Assembly: GCF_019823065.1 (NCBI RefSeq)
Contig: NZ_CP081966.1
Span: 558,001 to 622,000, forward strand
Source of the DNA: Pseudomonas mosselii
Lineage (GTDB): Bacteria > Pseudomonadota > Gammaproteobacteria > Pseudomonadales > Pseudomonadaceae
Direction of reading: 5' to 3'
Length of the DNA stretch: 64,000 nucleotides
This document shows positions 1 through 10,802 of this stretch, piece by piece. The notes beneath the pieces were generated by a model. That model was not told where the DNA came from, searched no databases, and was given only the letters and a program-made list of their open reading frames with translations. How positions within the stretch are numbered: position 1 is the stretch's first letter; the number at the start of each line of letters is the position of its first letter. A program made the translations under genes and the position numbers.

Positions 1-1470
1 CAGCAGCAGGCGCGGGTCAACAGCCAGCTGCAGGAGGGCCTGACCGCTACCCTGATGGTGCCTTTCGAGCGGCTGGTACCCCGTTTGCAGCGGGTGGTAC
101 GGCAGGTGGCCAGCGAGCTGGGCAAGCAGGTCGAGCTGGTGGTCGGCAACGCCGAGGGCGAGCTTGACCGCAGCGTGCTCGAGCGCATGGTGGCGCCCTT
201 GGAGCACATGCTGCGCAACGCCGTCGACCATGGCCTGGAGGCCCGCGAGGCACGCCTGGCCGCCGGCAAGCCGGAGCAGGGCACCATTCACCTGAACCTG
301 CTGCACGAAGGCGCCGACATCGTCATCGAGATGAGCGACGACGGCGCCGGGGTGCCGCTGGAGGCGGTACGCAACAAGGCCATCAAGCGTGGCCTGCTTG
401 ATCCGCAGGCGCGCCTGAGCGACCACGAGATCCTGCAGTTCATCCTGCGTCCCGGGTTCTCCACGGCCGAGAAGATCACCCAGATCTCTGGCCGCGGCCT
501 GGGCATGGATGTGGTCCATGAGGAGGTCAAGCAACTGGGCGGTTCGATGAGCATCGAGTCCAGTCCCGGCAAGGGCGCGCGTTTCCTGATTCGCCTGCCG
601 TTCACGGTGTCGGTGAACCGAGCGCTGATGGTGCACGTTGACGAGGAACAGTATGCCATTCCGCTGAACACCATCGAGGGCATCGTGCGCGTGCCACCGG
701 CGGAGCTGGAGGCCTGTTACCGGCTCGACCCGCCGCGCTACAGCTACGCGGGCCACGACTACGCGCTGCGCTACCTCGGTGACCTGCTGCAGGGCGGCGG
801 CCAGCCCGGCCTGCTGGGCCAGAGCGTGCCGCTGCCGGTACTGCTGACCCATTCCCATGAGCAGTCGTTCGCCATCCAGGTCGACAGCCTGTCGCCCAGC
901 CGCGAGATCGTGGTCAAGAGCCTCGGCCCGCAGTTCGCCGCAGTGCCGGGGCTGTCCGGCGCCACCCTGCTGGGGGACGGGCGGGTGGTGCTGATTCTCG
1001 ACCTGCTCGGCCAGTTGCGCGGACAGCAACGGCGTCTGGCGCGCCTGCCGGGCGTGGCCGAGGCGGCGCATGCGCTCACTGGCCCGGTGCCCCGGCGGCC
1101 ATTGCTGGTGATGGTGGTGGACGACTCGGTGACCGTGCGCAAGGTCACCAGCCGCCTGCTCGAGCGTCACGGCATGAGCGTGCTGACGGCCAAGGACGGC
1201 GTCGATGCCATGGCGCTGCTCGAGGAGCACCGTCCGGATGTGCTGTTGCTGGATATCGAGATGCCGCGCATGGACGGCTTCGAAGTGGCCACGCGGATCC
1301 GTCGCGATGAGCGCCTGAGCCAGCTGCCGATCATCATGATCACCTCGCGTACCGGCCAGAAGCACCGCGATCGGGCCATGGCCATTGGCGTCAATGAATA
1401 CCTCGGCAAGCCGTACCAGGAATCGGTGCTGCTGCAGAGCATCGCCCACTGGAGCCAACCCCATGCTTGA
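1..1470 (+). CDS. chpA: ChpA/PilL-type hybrid chemotaxis histidine kinase, C-terminal part (5' end outside window)
   Basis: The reading frame is open from the first base, so the window holds only the last 489 residues of a larger CheA-like kinase. In order I see the end of the dimerisation region, a HATPase domain with an N-box (HMLRNAVDHGLE), a G1 box (DDGAGV) and a G2 box (GRGLGMDVV), a CheW-like coupling domain, and a C-terminal receiver domain. The receiver has the acidic pair VVDDS, the phospho-acceptor Asp in LLLDIEMPRMDGFE and the conserved Lys in GKPY. A CheA fused to a receiver is typical of the Pil-Chp system that controls type IV pili and surface sensing in Pseudomonas. The next gene encodes a CheW-like protein and overlaps this stop codon by 8 bases, which fits a chp operon. 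The Hpt domains expected at the N-terminus cannot be seen here. Confidence 0.9.
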   Translation, partial: QQQARVNSQLQEGLTATLMVPFERLVPRLQRVVRQVASELGKQVELVVGNAEGELDRSVLERMVAPLEHMLRNAVDHGLEAREARLAAGKPEQGTIHLNLLHEGADIVIEMSDDGAGVPLEAVRNKAIKRGLLDPQARLSDHEILQFILRPGFSTAEKITQISGRGLGMDVVHEEVKQLGGSMSIESSPGKGARFLIRLPFTVSVNRALMVHVDEEQYAIPLNTIEGIVRVPPAELEACYRLDPPRYSYAGHDYALRYLGDLLQGGGQPGLLGQSVPLPVLLTHSHEQSFAIQVDSLSPSREIVVKSLGPQFAAVPGLSGATLLGDGRVVLILDLLGQLRGQQRRLARLPGVAEAAHALTGPVPRRPLLVMVVDDSVTVRKVTSRLLERHGMSVLTAKDGVDAMALLEEHRPDVLLLDIEMPRMDGFEVATRIRRDERLSQLPIIMITSRTGQKHRDRAMAIGVNEYLGKPYQESVLLQSIAHWSQPHA

Positions 1471-1936
1471 ACATATTGCCGGCCAGCGCAGCAGCCTGAC
1501 CGGGTTGCTGCTGCCGCTGGGCGACCGCACCTTGGTGTTGCCAAACGTGGCGGTGGCTGAGCTGATCGGACACCGTGTCATTGCTTGTGAGCCAGGGGAG
1601 CCGGCCTGGCACCTGGGCTGGGTCGACTGGCGCCAGCAACGGCTGCCGCTGATCGGCTTCGAGGCGGCTTGCGGCGGGCAGACCCCTTGCGGCGAGCGGG
1701 CGCGGGTGATGGTGCTCAACGCCCTGGGAGATACCGGGCTGCGCTACCTGGCGTTGCTGCTGCAGGGTATCCCGCGCTCGTGCAAGCTCGACAGCCAGCT
1801 GAACTATGTCGACGTGCCGTTGGCGGGGTTGGAGTTGGCGGCGGTGCAGGTGGGCGAGCAGGTGGCGCGGGTGCCGGACCTGGCGGGGCTGGAAAGATTG
1901 GTGCGTGACGCGCAACTGCAACCTGCCGCTGGCTAG
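1463..1936 (+). CDS. chpC: CheW-like coupling protein (ChpC-like)
   Basis: A 157-residue protein made of a single CheW-like domain, starting at MLEHIAGQ. The ATG lies inside the last codons of the upstream chpA-like gene (8-base overlap), which indicates translational coupling. The sequence has the usual CheW pattern of a beta-strand that sets up the fold (LPLGDRTLVLPNVAVAELI) followed by a WRQQRLPLIGFE segment. In P. aeruginosa ChpC is a second CheW homologue at the end of the pil-chp cluster and is thought to couple extra inputs to ChpA. The family call is firm. The specific ChpC name rests mainly on position behind a ChpA-like kinase. Confidence 0.8.
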   Translation: MLEHIAGQRSSLTGLLLPLGDRTLVLPNVAVAELIGHRVIACEPGEPAWHLGWVDWRQQRLPLIGFEAACGGQTPCGERARVMVLNALGDTGLRYLALLLQGIPRSCKLDSQLNYVDVPLAGLELAAVQVGEQVARVPDLAGLERLVRDAQLQPAAG

Positions 1937-2006
1937 GATGGTGTCTGGGCTTGCCCCGTGATAGGGGTTTCAGGAACCCGAACGGCGTAGCGAGGTCTGT
2001 GCTTGC

Positions 2007-2624
2007 ATGTACTACGGTGAACGTTTCAACGCCTGGACCCACCTGGTCGGTGCGGTGCTGGCCTGTATTGGCGCAGTCTGGCTGATCGTCGTGGCCGGCC
2101 TGCAGGGCGATCCGTGGAAGATCGTCAGTTTCTCCATCTACGGCTTTACCCTGCTGCTGCTCTACAGCATCTCCACCCTCTACCACAGCACCCGCGGACG
2201 AGCGAAGCGGATCATGCGCAAGCTCGACCACTTGTCGATCTACCTGCTGATTGCCGGAAGCTACACGCCCTTTTGCCTGGTCAGCTTGCGCGGGCCGTGG
2301 GGCTGGAGCTTGTTCGGGGTGGTCTGGGGGCTGGCGCTGGTCGGCATGCTGCAGGAGATCAAGCCGCGTTCGGAGGCACGGATCCTGTCGATCATCATCT
2401 ACGCGCTGATGGGCTGGATCGTGCTGGTGGCGGTCAAGCCGCTGCTGCACAGCCTGGGCGGTGCCGGCTTCGCCTGGCTGGCGGCCGGCGGCGTGTTCTA
2501 CACCGTCGGCATCATCTTCTTCGCCTTCGACAGCCGGTTCCGCCACTGGCATGGCATCTGGCACCTGTTCGTTATCGCCGGCAGCCTGATGCACTTCGTC
2601 GCGGTGTTCTTCTACGTGTCTTAG
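2007..2624 (+). CDS. Hemolysin III / PAQR-family membrane protein (YqfA/TrhA-like)
   Basis: A 205-residue integral membrane protein with about seven hydrophobic segments. It carries the PAQR hallmark residues: an S-T-L-Y-H motif near residue 60, a Lys-Leu-Asp-His motif before a GSYTPF segment, and a C-terminal HGIWH...H motif. These His/Asp/Ser residues form a buried metal site in the superfamily. Bacterial members were first named hemolysin III, and E. coli YqfA (TrhA) has been linked to membrane-energy homeostasis, so the hemolysin name should not be taken literally. The gene ends 4 bases inside the convergent rsmE gene, leaving no room for a terminator between them. Confidence 0.85.
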   Translation: MYYGERFNAWTHLVGAVLACIGAVWLIVVAGLQGDPWKIVSFSIYGFTLLLLYSISTLYHSTRGRAKRIMRKLDHLSIYLLIAGSYTPFCLVSLRGPWGWSLFGVVWGLALVGMLQEIKPRSEARILSIIIYALMGWIVLVAVKPLLHSLGGAGFAWLAAGGVFYTVGIIFFAFDSRFRHWHGIWHLFVIAGSLMHFVAVFFYVS

Positions 2625-3340
2625 AAGTCGCCCCACAATTGCTGCGCTACCGACAAAGCCACCACCGGCGCTGTCTCGGTACGCAGCACCCGTGGGCCGA
2701 GGCGAGCGGCGTGGTAGCCGCTGACCTTGGCCTGTTCGACCTCCGCATCGCTCAGGCCGCCTTCGGGGCCGATCAGGAAGGCCAGCTTTGCAGGTTTTTC
2801 GTGACGGGTCAGCGCTTCGGCCACCGGGTGCAGCACCAGCTTGAGGTCGGCCTCGGTGTCCTTGAGCCATTCGGCCAGGGTAACCGGCGGGTGGATGACC
2901 GGCAGGGTCGAGCGACCGCACTGCTCGCTGGCGCTGATCGCCACTTGGCGCCAGTGGGCCAGGCGCTTGTCGGCGCGCTCATCCTTCAGACGCACTTCGC
3001 AGCGTTCGCTGACGATTGGGGTGATTTCGTTTACGCCCAGTTCGGTGGCCTTTTGAATCGCCCAGTCCATGCGCTCGCCGCGGGACAGGCCCTGGCCGAG
3101 GTGAATGCGCAGCGGCGAGTCGGCCTGGCCGGGGACGGCTTGGTCGAGGCTGACGCGCACGCTTTTCTTGCCTACCTCGAGCAGTTGGCCAAGGTATTCC
3201 TGGCCGCTGCCGTCGAACAGCTGCACGGCGTCGCCAGCGGCCATGCGCAGGACACGGCCGATGTAGTGGGCCTGGGCTTCGGGGAGCTCGTGTTCGCCAA
3301 GGCCAAGCGGGGCGTCGATGAAGAAGCGGGAGAGTCTCAT
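2621..3340 (-). CDS. rsmE: 16S rRNA m3U1498 methyltransferase RsmE
   Basis: A 239-residue SPOUT-class methyltransferase that methylates N3 of U1498 in 16S rRNA using SAM. The start MRLSRFFIDAPL matches the family N-terminus (an RNA-binding PUA-like domain). The longer open frame upstream runs into a REP repeat and was not used. The knotted SAM-binding region is clear near the C-terminus: IGPEGGLSDAEVEQA followed by LGPRVLRTETAPVVAL. Its 3' end overlaps the convergent hemolysin III gene by 4 bases. A REP pair lies immediately upstream. Confidence 0.93.
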   Translation of the reverse strand: MRLSRFFIDAPLGLGEHELPEAQAHYIGRVLRMAAGDAVQLFDGSGQEYLGQLLEVGKKSVRVSLDQAVPGQADSPLRIHLGQGLSRGERMDWAIQKATELGVNEITPIVSERCEVRLKDERADKRLAHWRQVAISASEQCGRSTLPVIHPPVTLAEWLKDTEADLKLVLHPVAEALTRHEKPAKLAFLIGPEGGLSDAEVEQAKVSGYHAARLGPRVLRTETAPVVALSVAQQLWGDF

Positions 3341-3375
3341 GGTTCTACTCGGAATCTGAATGGGGGCATCGTCCT

Positions 3376-3494
3376 CTGTAGGAGCGGCCTTGCGTCGCAA
3401 TAGGGCCGCAAAGCGGCCCCGGAAATTTCTGCTGCGAAGCTGAAAGCCTGGGGCTGCTGCGCAGCCCTATCGCGACGCAAGGCCGCTCCTACAG
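3376..3494. repeat. REP element pair (inverted, type 'TGTAGGAGCGGCC')
   Basis: Two inverted copies of a roughly 31-base REP unit: 3376-3405 reads CTGTAGGAGCGGCCTTGCGT onward, and 3462-3494 is its near reverse complement. Between them is a smaller palindrome (GGGCCGC aaa GCGGCCC) and a GGGCTGC/GCAGCCC hairpin. It occupies the gap between the start of rsmE and the 3' end of bioA. This is one of two main REP variants in the window and recurs at 27517-27584. Confidence 0.85.
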
Positions 3495-3514
3495 GGGGAC
3501 GGAGGTGTTGGGGC

Positions 3515-4921
<1,407 letters not shown>

Positions 4922-4994
4922 GGGCACTTCTCCTGGCGTTACGGCTCGGTTTGACCGCGTAAGCCTAAGCAATGCCGGGGGGCAGGACAACCGC

Positions 4995-5426
4995 TCAATG
5001 ACGCCAGGCCGGGCGCCACTCCAGTTGGCGCACGTGCACGGTGCACAGCGGCAGGGTGGAGAGGACCAGGCGCTCCAAGGGGCCGGGCACATCGTGCCAG
5101 AAGGTTCCGAGCGCGCTGGGACCGGGCATGAACTCGGTGTAGTCATGGTCGCGCAGGGTCAGCCAGTAGGCGGTTGAGACGGCGCTGCCTAGGGTACTGA
5201 TCTCCACCTCGAGCAGCAGGCAATCGACCGTCTGGCCGAAGATGATCTCGACATCGGATTGGCCCAGGACAATCAGTTCCGTGCCGCTACGTCCTTCGTC
5301 GGTCTTGTAGCGCGAGCTGTAGGCGATGCCATTGGAGACGATGTTCAGGCCCGAGGGCGTGCGCCAGGTGATTTCCGGCATCGGCGCTGAAGGCTGCCAC
5401 CTGGCAAAGTCTTCCGTGTAGATCAC
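4995..5426 (-). CDS. Conserved-looking protein of unknown function
   Basis: A 143-residue protein that I do not recognise. I place the start at a GTG (5426) because a GGAG sits 8-9 bases before it; an in-frame ATG 87 bases upstream lacks such a site. The protein has no signal peptide, no membrane segment and no cysteine cluster. It is rich in beta-prone stretches (TELIVLGQSDVEIIFGQ, CLLLEVEISTLG), suggesting an all-beta fold. The C-terminus ends in a basic/aromatic RQLEWRPAWRH. It is read in the same direction as bioA, 73 bases ahead of it, but shows no evident link to biotin metabolism. Confidence 0.6.
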   Translation of the reverse strand: MIYTEDFARWQPSAPMPEITWRTPSGLNIVSNGIAYSSRYKTDEGRSGTELIVLGQSDVEIIFGQTVDCLLLEVEISTLGSAVSTAYWLTLRDHDYTEFMPGPSALGTFWHDVPGPLERLVLSTLPLCTVHVRQLEWRPAWRH

Positions 5427-5631
5427 CGCTGTTTCTCCGGCCTGGTTCGGGTGTGCGAACCAAGACTGCCTACCCTTGCGACAGTCAGCTACTGACAAAA
5501 ATACCAGTTGCAAAAAGCACTTGATGTCACTGCGGTGGCAGGGTGGGCAGAGGTGACGTATTCTTAACGCATCTCTCCCGGGGCGTTCCTCCCCGTATCT
5601 TCTATCGCTTCTCTAACCGGAGTTCGCCATC

Positions 5632-7467
5632 ATGGCTGCTGCTTGGGTGCGCCTGTGCGCGTTGGTATTGATCGGGGTGTCCAGCGGTGCCGCGCTGGCC
5701 AAGGACAAGACGGCGATCGTCGTCGGTGGTGGCCTGGCAGGCCTGACCGCGGCCTATGAATTGCAGGCCAAGGGCTGGCAGGTCACCCTGCTGGAAGCCA
5801 AATCTGGCATGGGTGGGCGTTCGGGGCTGGCCACCAGCGAGTGGATTGGCAACAGCAAGACCCAGCCGGTGCTCAACCAGTATCTGGAGCGGTTCAAGGT
5901 CGGCACATTGCCGGCGCCGGAATTCGTGCGAACCCCGGGCTACCTGATCGACGGCGAGTACTTCAGCGCAACCGATCTGGTGGCCAAGCAACCGGCCACT
6001 GCCGAGGCCCTCAAGCGCTACGAGAAGACCCTCGACGACCTGGCCCGCTCCATCGAGGACCCGCTGAATCCGGCGGCCAACAGCACCCTGTTCGCCCTCG
6101 ACCAGATGAACGTTTCCACCTGGCTGGACAAGCTGCAGTTGCCGGCGACCGCCCGTCAGCTGGTCAACCAGCAGATCCGTAGCCGTTATGACGAGCCGTC
6201 GCGCCTGTCGCTGCTGTACTTCGCCCAGCAGAGCCGCGTCTACCGCAACGTCAGCGACCGCGACCTGCGCGCCGCGCGCCTGCCGGGCGGCAGCCCGGTG
6301 CTGGCCCAGGCCTTCGTCAAGCAGCTCAAGACCATCAAGACCAGCTCGCCGGTTACCGCCATCGTCCAGGACAAGGACGGGGTGACGGTGAAGGTCGGCG
6401 CCGTGGGCTACCAGGCCGATTATCTGGTCATGGCCGTGCCGCTGCGGGCCCTGGCCAAGATCCAGATGACCCCGGGCCTGGACAACCAGCACCTGGCCGC
6501 GCTGAAGGGCACCAACTACGGCTGGCGCGACCAGTTGATGCTCAAGTTCAAGAACCCGGTGTGGGAAAGCCGTGCGCGCATGTCCGGCGAGATCTTCTCC
6601 AACACCGGCCTGGGCATGTTGTGGATCGAACCTGCGCTCAAGGGCGGCGCCAACGTGGTGATCAACCTGTCCGGCGACAACGCTCGTCTGCTGCAGGCCT
6701 TCGGTGACAAGCAGATGGTCGACCAGGTGCTGATCCGTCTGCACGCCTTCTACCCGCAGGCCCGTGGCGCCTTCACCGGCTACGAAGTACGTCGTTACAG
6801 CACCGATGCCGGCATGGGAGGCGCTTACCTGGCCTACGGCCCAGGACAAATCAGCAAGTACTGGCGTCTGTGGGAGCGTCCGGTCCAGCGTATCGCCTTT
6901 GCCGGCGAGCATACCGACGCACTCTACCCTGGTACCCTCGAAGGTGCCCTGCGCAGCGGCCAGCGCGCTGCGAGCCAGGTCCAGGACCTGGCGGCAGGCA
7001 AGTCCTTCGACCCGGCCAAGGCCGCACCGGTTGCCGCCGCAGCCGCCGCTGGAGCAGCGGGTGCCGTGGCGGCAAAGGATAAGGGCGGGTTCTTCTCCAA
7101 CCTGTTCGGTGGCGGCTCCGACAAGGCTCCGGCCAAGGCGGAGCCTGTGAAGGTCGAGGAGGCCAAGCAGGACAAGCCAGGCTTCTTCTCGCGTCTGTTC
7201 GGCGGTGCTGACAAGCCAGAGGCGAAGGCCGCGCCGATCGCCAAGGCCGAGGAGATCGCCCCGGCGCCTGCACCGGCCCCGGTCGCCCCGGCACCTGTGG
7301 CCAAGGAGGAAGCGGTTAAACCTGCCGCCACCAAGCCTGCTCCAGCCAAGCCTGCGGCCAAGCAGGCACACAAGCCCGGTACCAAGCCGGCGCCGGTGAA
7401 GAAGGCTACCGCCAAGTCGGAACCGGCCAAGAAGCCGGTGGTCAACGGCCAGGCCAAGGCCGGCTGA
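5632..7467 (+). CDS. Exported flavin-containing amine oxidase with a long Ala/Pro/Lys tail
   Basis: A 611-residue flavoprotein. Residues 1-23 form a signal peptide ending in GAALA. A Rossmann FAD motif follows (VVGGGLAGLTAAYEL) with the acidic residue of the second strand in LLEAKSG and a GGRSG motif. The FAD-closing motif FAGEHTDALYPGTLEGAL near residue 425 is typical of the monoamine/polyamine oxidase family. The last ~150 residues are a low-complexity Ala/Pro/Lys tail containing a duplicated motif, GFFSNLFGG near residue 485 and GFFSRLFGG near 517. Substrate is unknown; an amine, polyamine or amino acid are all possible. The next genes encode a membrane cytochrome b561 and a periplasmic YceI protein, so an envelope redox role is plausible but inferred. 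Confidence 0.8.
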   Translation: MAAAWVRLCALVLIGVSSGAALAKDKTAIVVGGGLAGLTAAYELQAKGWQVTLLEAKSGMGGRSGLATSEWIGNSKTQPVLNQYLERFKVGTLPAPEFVRTPGYLIDGEYFSATDLVAKQPATAEALKRYEKTLDDLARSIEDPLNPAANSTLFALDQMNVSTWLDKLQLPATARQLVNQQIRSRYDEPSRLSLLYFAQQSRVYRNVSDRDLRAARLPGGSPVLAQAFVKQLKTIKTSSPVTAIVQDKDGVTVKVGAVGYQADYLVMAVPLRALAKIQMTPGLDNQHLAALKGTNYGWRDQLMLKFKNPVWESRARMSGEIFSNTGLGMLWIEPALKGGANVVINLSGDNARLLQAFGDKQMVDQVLIRLHAFYPQARGAFTGYEVRRYSTDAGMGGAYLAYGPGQISKYWRLWERPVQRIAFAGEHTDALYPGTLEGALRSGQRAASQVQDLAAGKSFDPAKAAPVAAAAAAGAAGAVAAKDKGGFFSNLFGGGSDKAPAKAEPVKVEEAKQDKPGFFSRLFGGADKPEAKAAPIAKAEEIAPAPAPAPVAPAPVAKEEAVKPAATKPAPAKPAAKQAHKPGTKPAPVKKATAKSEPAKKPVVNGQAKAG

Positions 7468-7477
7468 TCTCGCTATT

Positions 7478-7507
7478 GACGCCATCGCGGGCTCCCGCGA
7501 TGGCGTC
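7478..7507. terminator. Perfect 14-bp hairpin after the amine oxidase gene
   Basis: Bases 7478-7491 (GACGCCATCGCGGG) pair perfectly with 7494-7507 across a 2-base loop, 11 bases after the stop codon. There is no U-run directly behind it, so it resembles a solitary REP-like hairpin that may stabilise the 3' end or act as a weak terminator. Confidence 0.5.
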
Positions 7508-7660
7508 GGCACATCCAAACGACTATCGTTAATGTTTCCTTAATAGGAAGCTTGCAGACTAAATATCGGGTTTTTAGATAATCCGAAGCAATTTTTTACG
7601 CTTTTATTCGATGCGTTAAGCGCTAGTCTTGTGCGCAGCTTTCACGGGGAATACGCCAAC

Positions 7661-8212
7661 ATGCAACTGCGCAACTCATCTTCCCGCTATGGCCTGGTCA
7701 GCATCGTCCTGCACTGGGGCGTGGCGCTGGCGGTCTTCGGCCTGTTCGGCCTGGGCCTGTGGATGGTCGGCCTCGACTACTACAACCCATGGCGCAAGAC
7801 CGGCCCCGACCTGCACAAGAGCATCGGCCTGGTACTGCTGGCCGCCATGCTGCTGCGTGTGCTCTGGCGTTTCATCAGCCCGCCACCGCCGGCGCCGGCC
7901 AACCATGGCAAGGTCACCCGCCTGGCCGCCAAGCTGGGTCACCTGGCGCTGTACCTGGGCTTGTTCGCGGTGATGGTCGCCGGCTACCTGATTTCCACTG
8001 CCGACGGTGTCGGCATTCCGGTGTTCGGCCTGTTCGAGGTGCCGGCGCTGATCAGCGACCTGCCTGACCAGGCCGACACCGCCGGGGTGATCCATCTCTG
8101 GCTGGCCTGGGGCCTGGTGATTTTCGCGGTGCTGCATGCCCTGGCGGCACTCAAGCACCATTTCATCGACCGTGACGCGACCCTGACTCGCATGCTGGGC
8201 CGCAAAGCTTGA
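7661..8212 (+). CDS. Cytochrome b561 (YceJ-like)
   Basis: A 183-residue membrane protein with four predicted transmembrane helices and the histidines expected to bind two b-type hemes: VLHWGVAL in helix 1, [11 protein letters not shown] in helix 2, and HLWLAWG...[11 protein letters not shown] in the last helices. The ATG at 7661 was chosen over an in-frame one 30 bases upstream because the family begins just before the first helix. Such cytochromes carry electrons from quinol in the inner membrane. It lies 34 bases before a yceI gene, the same pairing as yceJ-yceI in E. coli, which suggests one operon. Confidence 0.9.
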   Translation: MQLRNSSSRYGLVSIVLHWGVALAVFGLFGLGLWMVGLDYYNPWRKTGPDLHKSIGLVLLAAMLLRVLWRFISPPPPAPANHGKVTRLAAKLGHLALYLGLFAVMVAGYLISTADGVGIPVFGLFEVPALISDLPDQADTAGVIHLWLAWGLVIFAVLHALAALKHHFIDRDATLTRMLGRKA

Positions 8213-8246
8213 CTCTCAACCTCAATTGCAAAGGAAGGAAGTAAGG

Positions 8247-8825
8247 ATGTTGAAAAAGACTTTTGCCGCTCTGGCGCTCGGTACCGCCCTGATCTCCGCC
8301 GGCCAGGCCATGGCCGCCGAATACAAGATCGACAAGGAAGGCCAGCACGCGTTCGTTGACTGGAAGATCAGCCACCTGGGCTACAGCTTCATCCACGGCA
8401 CCTTCAAGGACTTCGACGGCAACTTCACCTGGGACAGCGCCAAGCCCGAGGCCAGCAAGATCAGCGTCGACCTGAAGACCGCCAGCCTGTGGTCGAACCA
8501 CGCCGAGCGTGACAAGCACATTGCCAGCGCCGACTTTCTTGATGTGAAGAAGTACCCTCAGGCCAAGTTCGTCTCCACCAGCGTCAAGTCGACCGGTGAG
8601 AAGACCGCTGACGTCACCGGCGACCTGACCTTGCACGGCGTGACCAAGCCGGTCACCTTCAAGGCTGTGTTCAACGGTGAAGGCAAGGACCCATGGGGTG
8701 GCGAGCGCGCTGGCTTCAACGCCACCACTACGCTGAACCTGAACGACTTCGGGATCAAAGGCCCAGGCCCGACCTCCCAGACCCTGGACCTGGATATCAG
8801 TGTCGAAGGTGTGAAGCAGAAGTAG
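8247..8825 (+). CDS. yceI: YceI-family periplasmic protein
   Basis: A 192-residue exported protein. The signal peptide runs to about residue 22 ([14 protein letters not shown]). The mature part is the YceI lipocalin-like beta-barrel: the family segments [33 protein letters not shown] and [12 protein letters not shown] are all present. Members bind polyisoprenoids such as ubiquinone-like lipids in a tunnel. The start has a good GTAAGGATG context, a purine-rich ribosome site AAGGAAGGAAG lies just upstream, and a strong bidirectional terminator follows. Cotranscription with the preceding cytochrome b561 is likely. Confidence 0.92.
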   Translation: MLKKTFAALALGTALISAGQAMAAEYKIDKEGQHAFVDWKISHLGYSFIHGTFKDFDGNFTWDSAKPEASKISVDLKTASLWSNHAERDKHIASADFLDVKKYPQAKFVSTSVKSTGEKTADVTGDLTLHGVTKPVTFKAVFNGEGKDPWGGERAGFNATTTLNLNDFGIKGPGPTSQTLDLDISVEGVKQK

Positions 8826-8840
8826 TTCGCTACGCTGGAA

Positions 8841-8873
8841 ACAAAAACGCCGCCCATTGGGCGGCGTTTTTGT
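8841..8873. terminator. Bidirectional rho-independent terminator between yceI and rhlE
   Basis: A stem AACGCCGCCC / GGGCGGCGTT with an ATT(G) loop is flanked by a run of A on the left and a run of T on the right, so it has a U-tail when read from either side. It serves the convergent yceI (+) and rhlE (-) genes. Confidence 0.9.
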
Positions 8874-8909
8874 TTGGGTTCCGCACGGGACAGGCCCGCG
8901 ATTGCGCTC

Positions 8910-10802
8910 TTAACCCTTGCGAGTCAGCAGCGCCGGACGCTCACCTCGTGGGCGGCTCGGCAGGTCGTCCAGTTGCTCGGGCGTCGGGTAACGGTCGAGC
9001 TTGGATTCCTTGCGAATGATCACCGGCGCGCTCTGAGACTCGCGCGGATTGCGCACGGCGGGTTCCTGGCGAGCCGATTCGTCACGGCGGTTACGGCCTC
9101 CGTTGTTGTCACGACGAGCGCCGCCATTGCTGCCACCACCGTTGCGCGGGCGTTTTTCACCCGAGCCTTGGCCTTGGCGCTGTTGGCCATTACCACGGCC
9201 TTGACCTTGAGCCTGGCCACCACCACTGCGTTGGCCCTGGCCTTGTCCGCCATTGCCACCTGGGCGACGGTTGCGGCCTTGATTCTTGGCGTTCTGGTAA
9301 GGGCTGACGTAGTCGGCGCGGTTGCCGAAGTTATCCACATCGTCGTCCAGAAACTCTTCCGGGTCACGATCGGCGGGGACCGAGGGGATGGCCTTCTGGC
9401 CCTGTGCGACCTGCTGCTGGCGTGGCTTCTTGTCACGCGGCTTGCGCTGCTGCTGGCCTTGCTGCTTGTCGCCAGTCTTTTCCTTGTCGGCCTGCTTCTC
9501 GCCCGCAGGTTTGTTGCGGCCTTTGTCCTTGCCCTTGTCCTTGCGTCCGCCACTGCCTTCCTTGCCGCCTTCGCCGCGAGGTTGCTGGTTGCGGCCACCG
9601 CGACCAGTGTTCTGCTGGCGCTCGCGGACTTCCGGCTTCTCGGCCTCGACCTGGGAGGCGTCGAAGCCCATCAGGTCGCCGTCCGGGATCTTCTGCTTGG
9701 TGACGCGCTCGATACTCTTGAGCAGCTTCTCTTCGTCTGGGGCGACCATCGAGATGGCCTCGCCCGAGCGACCGGCACGGCCGGTACGGCCGATGCGGTG
9801 AACGTAGTCTTCCTCGACGTTGGGCAGCTCGAAGTTGACCACGTGGGGCAACTGGTCGATGTCCAGGCCGCGGGCGGCGATGTCGGTGGCGACCAGCACG
9901 CGCACGGTGTTGGCCTTGAAGTCGGCCAGGGCCTTGGTGCGGGCGTTCTGGCTCTTGTTGCCGTGGATTGCCGCGGCAGTCAGGCCGTGCTTCTCGAGGT
10001 ACTCGGCCAGGCGGTTGGCGCCGTGCTTGGTACGGGTGAACACCAGTACCTGCTCCCAGGCACCCAGGGTGATCAGGTGCGCCAGCAGGGCGCGCTTGTG
10101 GCTGGCCGGCAGGCGGTAGACACGCTGCTCGATACGCTCGACGGTGGTGTTTGGCGGCGTGACCTCGATGCGCTCGGGATTGTGCAGCAGCTTGTCGGCG
10201 AGGTCGGTGATGTCCTTGGAGAAGGTCGCCGAGAACAGCAGGTTCTGGCGCTTGGCCGGCAGGCGCGCCAGCACTTTCTTGACGTCGTGGATGAAGCCCA
10301 TGTCGAGCATGCGGTCGGCTTCGTCCAGCACCAGGATCTCGACCCGCGAGAGGTCGACGCTGCCCTGGCCGGCCAGGTCGAGCAAACGACCCGGGCAGGC
10401 GACCAGGACGTCGACGCCCTTGGCCATGGCCTGGACCTGCGGGTTCATGCCGACGCCGCCGAAGATGCAGGCGCTGATGAAGTTCAGGTCGCGGGCATAG
10501 ACCTTGAAGCTGTCATGCACCTGGGCGGCCAGCTCGCGGGTCGGGGTCAGCACCAGCACGCGCGGTTGGCGCGGGCCGTGGCGTTGCGATTTGTCGGGGT
10601 GGCCACCCGGGAACAGGCGCTCGAGGATGGGGAGCGCGAAGCCGCCGGTTTTACCAGTACCTGTCTGGGCGGCGACCATCAGGTCGCGACCTTGCAACAC
10701 GGCGGGAATGGCCCGCTGTTGCACCGGAGTGGGCTGGGTGTAGCCCGCTGCCTCGATAGCGCGGACAAGAGCCTCGGAGAGACCGAGGGAAGCAAAGGAC
10801 AT
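8910..10802 (-). CDS. rhlE: DEAD-box ATP-dependent RNA helicase RhlE
   Basis: A 630-residue helicase starting [16 protein letters not shown], with a Q motif (TPVQQRAIP). The motor motifs are in order: [14 protein letters not shown] (I), PTRELAAQV (Ia), [13 protein letters not shown] (II, DEAD), FSATFSKD (III), [14 protein letters not shown] (V) and [13 protein letters not shown] (VI). After about residue 390 comes a long, low-complexity basic tail rich in Gly, Gln, Arg and Asn, typical of RhlE proteins in Pseudomonas and expected to bind RNA or drive condensation. Roles of RhlE include ribosome assembly and mRNA decay at low temperature. The long open frame on the opposite strand is a codon-bias shadow. 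Confidence 0.93.
   Translation of the reverse strand: MSFASLGLSEALVRAIEAAGYTQPTPVQQRAIPAVLQGRDLMVAAQTGTGKTGGFALPILERLFPGGHPDKSQRHGPRQPRVLVLTPTRELAAQVHDSFKVYARDLNFISACIFGGVGMNPQVQAMAKGVDVLVACPGRLLDLAGQGSVDLSRVEILVLDEADRMLDMGFIHDVKKVLARLPAKRQNLLFSATFSKDITDLADKLLHNPERIEVTPPNTTVERIEQRVYRLPASHKRALLAHLITLGAWEQVLVFTRTKHGANRLAEYLEKHGLTAAAIHGNKSQNARTKALADFKANTVRVLVATDIAARGLDIDQLPHVVNFELPNVEEDYVHRIGRTGRAGRSGEAISMVAPDEEKLLKSIERVTKQKIPDGDLMGFDASQVEAEKPEVRERQQNTGRGGRNQQPRGEGGKEGSGGRKDKGKDKGRNKPAGEKQADKEKTGDKQQGQQQRKPRDKKPRQQQVAQGQKAIPSVPADRDPEEFLDDDVDNFGNRADYVSPYQNAKNQGRNRRPGGNGGQGQGQRSGGGQAQGQGRGNGQQRQGQGSGEKRPRNGGGSNGGARRDNNGGRNRRDESARQEPAVRNPRESQSAPVIIRKESKLDRYPTPEQLDDLPSRPRGERPALLTRKG

Noticed and set aside
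5602-7518. A 638-codon open frame opposite the amine oxidase gene
   Set aside because: It is entirely antisense to an obvious flavoprotein and shows no protein-like motif pattern.
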